This document shows positions 9,721 to 17,163 of a DNA stretch of 64,000 bases, one piece after another. Each line of letters opens with the position of its first letter. Within the stretch, counting starts at the first letter, position 1. Made by a program: the position numbers and the translations under genes. This DNA is from Sporomusaceae bacterium FL31 (GTDB taxonomy: Bacteria > Bacillota > Negativicutes > DSM-1736 > Dendrosporobacteraceae): positions 675,066-739,065 of the forward strand of contig BIFV01000008.1 of NCBI GenBank assembly GCA_003990955.1, written 5' to 3'. The notes beneath the pieces are model-generated. The model was not told the DNA's origin. It worked only from the letters and a program-made list of their open reading frames with translations, and searched no databases.

Positions 9721-9777
9721 ATACTGTACTAGTCCGGTATTAATTATATTCTAACCCTTAGTTGATTTATTCGTCAA
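9721..9777 (-). promoter_or_regulatory. Promoter and candidate Rrf2 operator of the regulator-cydAB operon
   Basis: On the minus strand TTGACG (9777-9772) is followed after 18 bases by TAGAAT (9753-9748), a plausible housekeeping promoter. Just downstream lies the imperfect palindrome ATACCGGACTAGTACAGTAT (9740-9721) with matching ATAC/GTAT arms and a palindromic ACTAGT centre, resembling IscR/Rrf2-type operators. Location just after the -10 box suits repression. Promoter boxes are seen; the operator role is inference. Confidence 0.55.
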
Positions 9778-10014
9778 TCTTTTTCCAAAAATATTTATTA
9801 TCCAAGAATATTGACAAGTTGGTACGCATAAAACAAAAAGCAATCTTCTCAAATGAAATTAATAATCAATTGTAGCTAATTTAGTTACCATTAAAAAAAT
9901 TAATACAAATAATTACAATGAGCCGGCAGGATTATAATTATTTTGAAGGAATATTTTACTAAGACAATTTTTTACAACAATTATAATAAAATTAATAATA
10001 AAGGGGGTCTCCGA
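9778..10014. other. A+T-rich intergenic region between the cyd promoter and the coiled-coil gene
   Basis: Very A+T-rich divergent spacer holding the leader of the plus-strand gene. A TTGACA at about 9811 is present, but no convincing -10 box at standard spacing follows. No ORF or strong hairpin seen. Confidence 0.4.
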
Positions 10015-10302
10015 ATGGAAAAGCGTGATTTATACAAAAAAGAGTATGAAGCTCAATTAGATCAATACAGTGAACAACTCGTCATTCTGCGCGGCAAAGT
10101 CGCAGGAGCCCAGGCTGATATGAAGGTTGAGTATGAAGAGCAGCTTGAAAAGCTGGAAAAAAAGTTCAGTGAACTAAAAGAAAAATACAGCCACATCTCA
10201 CAGGCCAGTGAGGAAGCCTGGAAAGACTTGCAGCAAGGCTCCGAAAAGGCCTGGCACGAATTCAAGTCAGCTTTTGACAAAGCCATCAAACACTTTCAAT
10301 AA
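10015..10302 (+). CDS. Small highly charged coiled-coil protein
   Basis: 95 residues from the ATG at 10015, chosen because AAGGGGGT (10001-10008) lies just upstream; a longer in-frame reading from 9943 would translate an A+T-rich leader. Almost entirely helical, rich in Glu/Lys/Gln with heptad character over residues 5-60, then an amphipathic segment with regularly spaced Trp/Phe (AWKDLQ...AWHEFKSAFDKAIKHF). Small coiled-coil proteins of this type are often stress-associated in bacteria, but no specific function can be assigned. Monocistronic and opposite in strand to its neighbours; a REP-like inverted repeat follows the stop within a few bases and may act as its terminator. Confidence 0.7.
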   Translation: MEKRDLYKKEYEAQLDQYSEQLVILRGKVAGAQADMKVEYEEQLEKLEKKFSELKEKYSHISQASEEAWKDLQQGSEKAWHEFKSAFDKAIKHFQ

Positions 10303-10305
10303 TCA

Positions 10306-10355
10306 AACCGTCCCCTATGGCACTCACAACCACTGGGGACGGTTCTTTTTGGCAG
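10306..10355. repeat. REP-like inverted repeat, left flank of the transposase gene
   Basis: AACCGTCCCC (10306-10315) and its exact inverse GGGGACGGTT (10335-10344), then CTTTTTGGCAGG. The core GGGGACGGTTCTTTTTGGC recurs in the window (11196, 44061, 45164, 45988, 46031, 47236, 47838, 47893). It follows the coiled-coil gene stop and, with its T run, may double as that gene's terminator. Confidence 0.8.
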
Positions 10356-10360
10356 GATTT

Positions 10361-11155
10361 TTAGTTATAACGGTAAGCAACAGCACTGCGCACCATTTCC
10401 CGATTCAGCCCTGTAATGGCAGCGATTTTTCGGATTGACCATCCGGATCGTGCAGCAATATCCATAATCAGTTTGTCTCTGACAGACTGATTTTTCTTTT
10501 GTTTTAACTCACCTAAGGTTAATTTACTCGCATGAAGATAGTGATCCATTAGCTGTTTGATTTTCGCTTCTATGTCCGGGCGGTTATCATCAATATCCAT
10601 GATAGTGTGATCTTCATCTGACAATTTGCTGAACTCGGTAAATTGAGCACGTGCTTTAGGGATATCTGATGAGAAAATTGTCAGGATATCTTCAATTTCG
10701 GCTAGCTGCGATAGTCCCTCAAGTGAATAGAACGGATAGCTGCTCCAAGGATAGTCTATTGCTTTACAAATTCCAGCATGTTCGGGATTATGATGAACAT
10801 ACCTCACCACAGTAAGCAAATACGCCTCATCTTCCACGTTCTCGCTTCGATAGCGATCTTGAAATACATGGCCAATCCGCTCATACTTTTTATTAAAGTA
10901 GTGGGCATAACGAACGCCAATGCTTTTAATGACATTGGCTATAGCTATATCCTGCTCACGCAGCACTAAGTGAACATGATTATCCAATACACAGTAAGCA
11001 TAAATACTGAAATCTGCTTTTTCCCGTCGCTCAAGCAGGATTGCTACAAATTGATCTTTATCCTCCTGATCGTTGAAGACCTTTTGACGATCATTACCGC
11101 GCAGCATAATGTGATAGATGCCTGTTTTACTTAATAGTCTCGGCATTCTGGACAC
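10361..11155 (-). CDS. REP-associated tyrosine transposase (RAYT, IS200-like Y1 family)
   Basis: 264 residues. Single-strand DNA transposase of the Y1/HUH type: the metal-binding His pair is visible in DNHVHLVL (about residue 60), an aromatic-rich helix (RYAHYFNKKYERIGHVFQDRY) follows, and VVRYVHHNPEHAGI is typical of the RAYT branch. The C-terminal tail (IAARSGWSIRKIAAITGLNREMVRSA, described here by its ends) is a DnaA/HTH-like DNA-binding helix pair found in RAYTs but not in classic IS200 TnpA. GTG start after GGGGGTG. Inverted copies of the same short repeat flank the gene on both sides, and further copies are dispersed in intergenic regions, as expected for a domesticated REP-mobilising enzyme rather than a self-mobile IS. 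Confidence 0.85.
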   Translation of the reverse strand: MSRMPRLLSKTGIYHIMLRGNDRQKVFNDQEDKDQFVAILLERREKADFSIYAYCVLDNHVHLVLREQDIAIANVIKSIGVRYAHYFNKKYERIGHVFQDRYRSENVEDEAYLLTVVRYVHHNPEHAGICKAIDYPWSSYPFYSLEGLSQLAEIEDILTIFSSDIPKARAQFTEFSKLSDEDHTIMDIDDNRPDIEAKIKQLMDHYLHASKLTLGELKQKKNQSVRDKLIMDIAARSGWSIRKIAAITGLNREMVRSAVAYRYN

Positions 11156-11195
11156 AAGATCACCCCCATTACCGTAATATCTTCGAGTTATTTCC

Positions 11196-11220
11196 TGTCA
11201 AAAAGAACCGTCCCCGGTGG
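11196..11220. repeat. REP-like repeat, right flank of the transposase gene
   Basis: TGTCAAAAAGAACCGTCCCC (11196-11215), the reverse complement of the GGGGACGGTTCTTTTTG core found on the other side of the transposase gene. The two copies are therefore in inverted orientation around it. Confidence 0.8.
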
Positions 11221-11547
11221 CTATTCTTCATTGAAGCGATCCAGCATGGAAATGGTGTCTATGAGGTGGTTGTTGAAGATATGGCGTGCCACGGTTAATA
11301 ATTCTACCAGCATGGGATCACGCAGCGAGTAGGTGACTTTGTTGCCATCTTTGGTGCCATGAACAATATTCTTATTGCGCAAGATGGCCAATTGCTGCGA
11401 GACGGCTGATCCTTCGCTGCCAATCAAGGTTTGCAGTTCATTCACATTCTTATCCCCTTCGGACAGCAGCTCCAGGATCCGAATCCGCAAAGGATGAGCT
11501 AGGGCTTTAAAAAAGTCAGCTTTAAACTGTTGTAATTCTAAATTCAA
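11221..11547 (-). CDS. ArsR-family winged-helix regulator at the end of the hydrogenase operon
   Basis: 108 residues from a TTG at 11547 that lies seven bases after GGAGGG; an ATG at 11562 is in frame but has no properly spaced ribosome site. Typical ArsR fold: FFKALAHPLRIRILELLSEG, then the recognition helix region SAVSQQLAILRNKNIV and the wing GTKDGNKVTYSL. There is no Cys at all, so it is not a classical thiolate metal sensor. It follows hyfI by about 60 bp on the same strand, so it may control the hydrogenase operon, but this is only positional. Confidence 0.85.
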   Translation of the reverse strand: MNLELQQFKADFFKALAHPLRIRILELLSEGDKNVNELQTLIGSEGSAVSQQLAILRNKNIVHGTKDGNKVTYSLRDPMLVELLTVARHIFNNHLIDTISMLDRFNEE

Positions 11548-11607
11548 AATGGGTCCCTCCATCTCCAGGCATTGATTTCGACCAGCTGATTACCGGTTGC
11601 TTAAAAC

Positions 11608-12084
11608 TCAGAAACCCGCGGCTCGGCAGGCAGCCAGTTTGTCCAGTGCCAATAAAATTCCGGCTAAGATTGCGGACGGCCGGGGCGGACACCCGGGTAC
11701 ATAAACAATAACAGGCACAATGCGGTCAATCCCGCCGGTATTGGCATAAGATTGTCCCACAACACCGCCCCCGCAGGCACAGGCCCCGATAGCCACCACC
11801 ATCTTAGGCGCCGCAGCGGCAGCATAAGTTTTCTGCAAGGCCACTTCCAAATGCCGGGTGCCTCCGCCGGTGACCAACAGCATGTCGGCATGGCGAGGTG
11901 AGGCCACAAAGTCAATGCCAAAGCGCTGAACGTCATAAACCGGATTGCACAGCGCCATCATTTCAAAATCACAGCCATTGCAAGACCCGGCATCCACATG
12001 ACGGATATGCAGCGAATTTCCCAGCACTTCCTTAATGCGGGTCTGTAAACTAAGTTCTAGATCTGCAGTGTGTTGATTCTCCAC
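11608..12084 (-). CDS. hyfI: Hydrogenase small subunit, NuoB/HyfI-like
   Basis: 158 residues. Carries the proximal 4Fe-4S cluster that hands electrons to or from the NiFe subunit. The four expected ligand positions are visible: CNGC (Cys35, Cys38), GACAC (Cys102) and PGCPPRP (Cys132). GTG start after AGGAGAAGG. It is the last structural gene of the hyf-type operon, 21 bp after the ferredoxin-like subunit. Homologous to NuoB of complex I and to HycG/HyfI/EchC; operon partners identify it as the hydrogenase form. Confidence 0.88.
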   Translation of the reverse strand: MENQHTADLELSLQTRIKEVLGNSLHIRHVDAGSCNGCDFEMMALCNPVYDVQRFGIDFVASPRHADMLLVTGGGTRHLEVALQKTYAAAAAPKMVVAIGACACGGGVVGQSYANTGGIDRIVPVIVYVPGCPPRPSAILAGILLALDKLAACRAAGF

Positions 12085-12105
12085 TTGAGCACCTTCTCCT
12101 TCCGC

Positions 12106-12444
12106 TTATCCGCACTTTTCACCTGAAACCTCAATACGTGCTATCAAGTCTTGCTTATCTTTAGCTTCCAAATAGCATTGATTGGTCATCTTAATGGCCC
12201 GCTGTTCGCAATTGTCTGCGCAGCTGCCGCAAAAAACACATTTATGATGTTCAATGATAATCTGAGGCCGGTCTGAGCTGCCTGACAATGCTCCGCTGGG
12301 ACAGATGCCGACACAGTCCCGGCAGCCATTACACTTTGCAGCATCCAGCTCAATTTTACCCCGGTATTTGCCCGCAGCCTCAGCAAGCGGCTGACGCTTG
12401 GTAACAGTACCAGTCTGCCAGATTTTTCTTAGGATCTCAAACAC
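12106..12444 (-). CDS. hyfH: Two-cluster ferredoxin-like hydrogenase subunit, HyfH/NuoI-like
   Basis: 112 residues with two complete 4Fe-4S motifs, CNGCRDCVGICP (Cys38, 41, 44, 48) and CVFCGSCADNC (Cys69, 72, 75, 79). It bridges the electron partner and the small subunit in group-4 hydrogenases. GTG start preceded by GGAAGGA. Shorter than E. coli HyfH/HycF (about 180), close to EchF-type subunits. Twenty-six bp separate it from hyfG. Confidence 0.87.
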   Translation of the reverse strand: MFEILRKIWQTGTVTKRQPLAEAAGKYRGKIELDAAKCNGCRDCVGICPSGALSGSSDRPQIIIEHHKCVFCGSCADNCEQRAIKMTNQCYLEAKDKQDLIARIEVSGEKCG

Positions 12445-12470
12445 GTCATCCTTCCTTTCTTTGGGCTGCC

Positions 12471-14057
12471 CTACCGGTCACAGCATGAATAGCATAGTTC
12501 AAAGCTTTTATTAATCAGCGGGAAATCAGGCACAATATTGCCTGGCACGGTAAGCGGAACAGCCGGCCAATTGCTGTAGGCTGCCGAGCGGATGCGATAG
12601 CGGAAAACCGTTTGTTCCGGCCCCACCATAAGCCAGTGGCAAACCTCGCCGCGCGGCGACTCTGCCCACCCCATGGCCTGAGTATAGGGTTTAATTGCCG
12701 GGATAGGCACTGCAATGGCCCCTGACGGCAGCTGCTCAATAACCTGCTGGATCATGAGCAGGGAAGACTTGACCTCAGCCACCCGAACGTTGAATCTTGC
12801 CAGCACATCGCCAGCTGTTTGCAGCGCCACCGGAAACTCCACTTGCCGATAGGCCGCATAAGGATGATCTCGGCGGATATCAACCGAATGGCCAGAAGCA
12901 CGGGCAGCAACACCGACCACTGCTAAATCCACGGCTTGCTCCAAGCTGAGAACCCCGGTTGTGGCCATGCGGTCCATGGCGATTTCATGGGACAGAATAA
13001 TCTCCACCAATTGATCGAAATCAGCTTCTACCTGACTTAACACATCAGACACAGACCGGATTTCAGCCGGAGCAAGATCAAACCTCAGCCCGCCTAAAGC
13101 AATTACACCTCGCAGAAAGCGATGGCCGACAAGCTGTTCATTCAGCTGCTGCAATTGTTCCCGCAAACGCGCACCATGACTGATCCCCACCGCAAAGCCA
13201 AAGCCGGCGCACATGTTCCCAATATCCCCGATATGATTATACAGGCGTTCCAGTTCCAGCAGCAATGTTCTCAAATATAAGGCACGCGGCGGCAAGGTAA
13301 CCTGAGCCGCTGATTCAACAGCCTGAGCAAACGCCACCGCATGCGACAACGCGCACACACCGCAAATACGTTCAGCCGTAAACAGCGCTTTGCTCAGCGG
13401 CAATCCCTCGCTGCTCTTTTCGATACCCCGGTGCGTATAAAACAGTTTAGCCTCAAGATGAAGCACAGTATCCCCTACTGCCCCAAACCGGAAATGACCA
13501 GGTTCAATGATACCGGCATGAATGGGCCCTACCGGAATCTCGGTAACATCCCGCCCCTCATACTGCATCGTGGTCTCACGGTCAGACTGCCGGGCAACAG
13601 GGCCCTGAAAATCCTTGCGCAGCGGGTACTGATCTTCAGGCCAGTCACCGTGCAAAACCAGCGGCCGGCGGTCAGGATGCCCCAACGCCCGTAAGCCCAG
13701 CAAATCCTTGACCTCGCGCTCATACCAATTGGCTGCCGGAACTTGTACCGAAATGGACGGAAAAACAGGGTCAGCTTCATCAATTAAAGTTTTCACTGTG
13801 ATAAAATGATCAATCTGATCAAAACTAAACACATAATAGAGCACAAAGCTGCCCAGGTGTTGCCGCTCATCATTGCCCACCATGGTAAACAAACGGCCCT
13901 GCTTTTCATTGACTAAATAGCTGCATACTTCCGGCAAATATGTTTTCTCAATCACAATTTCTGTTTCATGCTCTCTGATCAGGGTGCTTGAAACTATTTT
14001 TTTGCCAAGCGCCTGCAGCAATCGAGTCACGACTTGTTTCTTGGTAAGCTGTATCAT
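12471..14057 (-). CDS. hyfG: [NiFe]-hydrogenase large subunit, HyfG/HycE-like (NuoC-NuoD fusion)
   Basis: 528 residues. N-terminal NuoC-like 30-kDa domain (about 1-160, including ANWYEREVKDLLG) fused to a NuoD/large-subunit domain. Both nickel-ligand motifs are present: RICGVC (Cys232, Cys235) and, at the extreme C-terminus, CYSC (Cys522, Cys525). So it looks like a true hydrogenase, not a complex I or Ehr relative that has lost the metal ligands. The residues before the second motif read FEL instead of the common DPC context, and the protein ends only three residues after the last Cys. No cleavable C-terminal peptide, as in some group-4 enzymes. Start ATG overlaps the hyfF stop. Confidence 0.9.
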   Translation of the reverse strand: MIQLTKKQVVTRLLQALGKKIVSSTLIREHETEIVIEKTYLPEVCSYLVNEKQGRLFTMVGNDERQHLGSFVLYYVFSFDQIDHFITVKTLIDEADPVFPSISVQVPAANWYEREVKDLLGLRALGHPDRRPLVLHGDWPEDQYPLRKDFQGPVARQSDRETTMQYEGRDVTEIPVGPIHAGIIEPGHFRFGAVGDTVLHLEAKLFYTHRGIEKSSEGLPLSKALFTAERICGVCALSHAVAFAQAVESAAQVTLPPRALYLRTLLLELERLYNHIGDIGNMCAGFGFAVGISHGARLREQLQQLNEQLVGHRFLRGVIALGGLRFDLAPAEIRSVSDVLSQVEADFDQLVEIILSHEIAMDRMATTGVLSLEQAVDLAVVGVAARASGHSVDIRRDHPYAAYRQVEFPVALQTAGDVLARFNVRVAEVKSSLLMIQQVIEQLPSGAIAVPIPAIKPYTQAMGWAESPRGEVCHWLMVGPEQTVFRYRIRSAAYSNWPAVPLTVPGNIVPDFPLINKSFELCYSCCDR

Positions 14058-15526
14058 CGGCCCGCCCCCTGTAATACACTGGATACTTTATAGATGGTAC
14101 TGTCAAGCATAGGCGGAATATACCAGCCGCACACCACCACCAACACCAGTGGAATCATGAGCGCTGCCGCCGACCAACGGTCCAGGGAGACCTTCTCAAT
14201 CCTACCTGGGGCCTCGCCAAAGACCATTTTAATCACATAGTACATCATCCCGGCAAAAATCAGCACAATGAGAGCCACTAATGCCACAGCAAGCCACAGC
14301 TGCCCCCCCTGAAAGCCTGCCATCATAATGGTAATTTCACTGAGAAAGATATTAAATGGTGGTGCTCCTGTAATGGCCAGTGCAGCAATCAGAAAAATCC
14401 CGCCTGTTACCGGCATGACTTTTAAAATTCCGCTGATACGGCGCATTTGTTTAGAACGGTAGCGTTGACAGATACTGCCTGCCGCAAAAAACAGCAGGGA
14501 TTTTGTCATGGAATGATTGAACATGTGCAGAAATGCACCATAGAGTCCTAATGCGCCGCCAATGCCGACACTGAGTGTAATAATGCCCATATGCTCAACA
14601 CTGGAATAGGCCAGCATCCGCTTCAAATCGTGCTGAACCATCATAAAGGGTACGGTAATGGCGATGGACAGCAAGCCAAAGAACACTAAATATTGTGCCG
14701 CCTGGCCGTCAAGGGTTACATTGGCAATAGCATAGACCCGGAACACCCCATACAGCGCCGTGTTCAAAAGCACACCCGATAAAACAGCACTAATCGGCGA
14801 AGGGGCCTGGCTATGAGCATCAGGCAGCCAGAAATGCATGGGTGCCAACCCGGCTTTAGTCCCAAAACCGATCAGGATAAAGATAAAGCCGATTTTTACC
14901 CACTCTGGATTTAAGGCTGCCGCCACTTGAACCAGCTCAGTCCAGTTTAAAGCCGGCGACTGCTGACCCAGTGTCTGCATTCCTGACAAATAAATAAAGA
15001 TAATGCCTAGTAACGCAAAAGCAATGCCGACACTACCCATAATCAGATATTTCCAGGCCGCTTCGAGCGCATTACTCTTCCCATAAAAAGCCACTAATAA
15101 AGCTGAAACCAGGGTTGTTAATTCAATGCCTACCCATAGCAAACCCAAGCTGTTGACCGTACTGACCATGAGCATGGTCAAGATAAAAAAATGAAAAAAT
15201 GCATAATAAAAACGAAATTGCTTGCTGCTGATAACCCCTTCAGCCAGCTCTACCCGCATATAGCCGATGGAGTAGAGTGACGCAATAAACCCAACCAAGG
15301 CAATTAGCGAAAGATTAAATGCGCCTAAGGCATCAATATAGATGACATCATGGGCGAGAAGCATAGGCTGCCCAGTCCATACCGTTATTGCGACTTTGCC
15401 AGCAATCATCAGCGTCAGCAAGGCTCCTGCCGCTTGCAGCTTGTCACTTCTTTGCGGCACATTGAGCACAGCGGCCATCAGCCCTGTAACAAACGGAACT
15501 AAATATAAGGCTACAATCCAGGCCAT
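14054..15526 (-). CDS. hyfF: Antiporter-like membrane subunit HyfF
   Basis: 490 residues, about 14 membrane helices. Proton-pumping MrpD/NuoN-like family; the motifs FGTKAGLAPMHFWLPDAHSQAPSPISA and MLAYSSVEHMGII (given by their ends: FGTKAGLAPMHFWLPDAH; RMLAYSSVEHMG) with the buried Lys and His residues are conserved. It couples H2-linked electron transfer to ion translocation. Overlaps hyfG by 4 bp and follows hyfE by 4 bp. Confidence 0.88.
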   Translation of the reverse strand: MAWIVALYLVPFVTGLMAAVLNVPQRSDKLQAAGALLTLMIAGKVAITVWTGQPMLLAHDVIYIDALGAFNLSLIALVGFIASLYSIGYMRVELAEGVISSKQFRFYYAFFHFFILTMLMVSTVNSLGLLWVGIELTTLVSALLVAFYGKSNALEAAWKYLIMGSVGIAFALLGIIFIYLSGMQTLGQQSPALNWTELVQVAAALNPEWVKIGFIFILIGFGTKAGLAPMHFWLPDAHSQAPSPISAVLSGVLLNTALYGVFRVYAIANVTLDGQAAQYLVFFGLLSIAITVPFMMVQHDLKRMLAYSSVEHMGIITLSVGIGGALGLYGAFLHMFNHSMTKSLLFFAAGSICQRYRSKQMRRISGILKVMPVTGGIFLIAALAITGAPPFNIFLSEITIMMAGFQGGQLWLAVALVALIVLIFAGMMYYVIKMVFGEAPGRIEKVSLDRWSAAALMIPLVLVVVCGWYIPPMLDSTIYKVSSVLQGAGR

Positions 15527-15530
15527 GTTG

Positions 15531-16166
15531 TCACCCCTTCAAATTCTGCATCTTCTCGGTATTCAGGCTGGCAAAGTTGGAATGAATGCGAAATGCCAGC
15601 ACGGCTATGACAGCCGCTGATACCAGCAAATCAAAGAATATCCCCATCTCCACCGCCAGCGGCATGCCATAGCTAATGGACTGGGTGACTAAAAACAAGC
15701 CATTTTCAATAACAATTAAGCCAATAGCCTGCATAATGGCTTTTTTATGCTCAATCATCGTGAATGTCCCCAGAAAAATCAGCATAATCGAAGTGGATAA
15801 ATAATATTCACCATGCTCAGTTCCCGGCAGCTTAAGGTGCCCGGCCACATAATACCCGGCCACCAACAGCAAGGTCGCCAAGAACAAGGAAACATGCGGC
15901 GAAGATGTCCGCTCAGCCACCTGCTTGGCATTGGTCTTATGAATGGTATAAAACAGAATAGCCGGAATCATGACAGTTTTAACCGCAAACGTCAGACCTG
16001 CAGCCAACAGTAAGTGGGTAAGTCCGGTTTTATACCACATCATGGCTGCCACTAACGCCAGCAAAGCCGACTGAAAAGCAATAATCCCCACAGCATCACT
16101 GATTTTTTGTATTTTAAATAATAACAGAGTACTCAGCAATAAGCCCGCTGAAACAAGCCAATCCAC
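15531..16166 (-). CDS. hyfE: Membrane subunit HyfE (NuoK-like)
   Basis: 211 residues, six or seven membrane helices, homologous to HyfE and partly to NuoK/MnhC. The GTG at 16166 is preferred because GGAGG lies seven bases before it; another GTG six bases earlier is too close. Sits between hyfC and hyfF as in E. coli hyf-type clusters. Role is structural and proton-path related within the membrane arm. Confidence 0.82.
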   Translation of the reverse strand: MDWLVSAGLLLSTLLLFKIQKISDAVGIIAFQSALLALVAAMMWYKTGLTHLLLAAGLTFAVKTVMIPAILFYTIHKTNAKQVAERTSSPHVSLFLATLLLVAGYYVAGHLKLPGTEHGEYYLSTSIMLIFLGTFTMIEHKKAIMQAIGLIVIENGLFLVTQSISYGMPLAVEMGIFFDLLVSAAVIAVLAFRIHSNFASLNTEKMQNLKG

Positions 16167-16212
16167 AAACACGCCTCCTTATGTTACCGATCATCAATCT
16201 ACCACTCAACTT

Positions 16213-17163
16213 TCACTTCGCAATCCTAACCATGATGGCCAGCAATGACAAAACCATGGAGGATGCCAATAATTTCGGCACTTGAAACAGCCGGATTTTG
16301 GCATACGCGGTTTCTATAAAAGCCAACCCTACGCCCAAAATGACCAGTTTCACCAGATAAACACCGCTAGCAGCGGCCAGGCTGCCCAAACCAGGGGCAA
16401 GCGCTATTCCCCAAGGAAAGAACAAGTCAATAAAGAGTGTTAAAATAAGCAATTGTTTGATTTGTGCTGCCCACACCATCAGCCCGAGATACCGCCCCGA
16501 ATATTCCAGCAGCAGCCCTTCATGAATCATGGTTAACTCCAGATGAGTGTCTGGATTATCAACAGGAATACGACCGGTTTCAGTGATTACAACAATCAGC
16601 ATGGCCAGACAAGCCAGACCATAAGCCGGATCAAACAGGCTCCAGTCTTTTTGTGCGCTCAGCCAGGCCACCTGTTCAAGCTTGGTTGTTCCGCCATCCA
16701 GCAGAACAACTACAGCAGCCAAGAACAAGGCCGGCTCGGCGATTGCCGATAAGGCCATATCCCGGCTTGAGCCCATACCGCCAAAAGCACTGCCGGCATC
16801 CAGCGCAGTAAGGGCCGCAAGAAACCGCGCTGCGGCAAACAAATAAACAATCATAACAAGATCTCCCGCAAAACCGAGCGGCGTTTTATTCCACACGGTC
16901 GGGATCAGCAAGCCGGCAGTCAAAATAATCCCAAAGTTTAGATATGGCACAGCACGGGTCAACCAGGATGCCTGATTGGAGATAATGGCATCTTTTTTTA
17001 AGTATTTAATAATGTCATAGTACGGCTGCAGGATTGGAGCACCAATCCGGTTTTGCAGCCGTGCTTTTGTTTTTTTGATAATCCCTTGCACCAAGGGAGC
17101 CAGCAACAGGATGAGCAAAACCTGTACCATTGTCCACAATAGTTGTTCAAGCACATTGTTCAC
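16213..17163 (-). CDS. hyfC: Membrane anchor subunit HyfC (NuoH/HycD-like)
   Basis: 316 residues, about eight membrane helices. NuoH/EchB-family subunit that docks the peripheral hydrogenase arm; the conserved loops are visible (RLQNRIGAPILQPYYDIIK; VDNPDTHLELTMIHE, with the acidic residues lining the coupling site). A GTG start directly follows the hyfB stop (0 bp). Part of the tightly packed seven-gene operon. Confidence 0.9.
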   Translation of the reverse strand: MNNVLEQLLWTMVQVLLILLLAPLVQGIIKKTKARLQNRIGAPILQPYYDIIKYLKKDAIISNQASWLTRAVPYLNFGIILTAGLLIPTVWNKTPLGFAGDLVMIVYLFAAARFLAALTALDAGSAFGGMGSSRDMALSAIAEPALFLAAVVVLLDGGTTKLEQVAWLSAQKDWSLFDPAYGLACLAMLIVVITETGRIPVDNPDTHLELTMIHEGLLLEYSGRYLGLMVWAAQIKQLLILTLFIDLFFPWGIALAPGLGSLAAASGVYLVKLVILGVGLAFIETAYAKIRLFQVPKLLASSMVLSLLAIMVRIAK

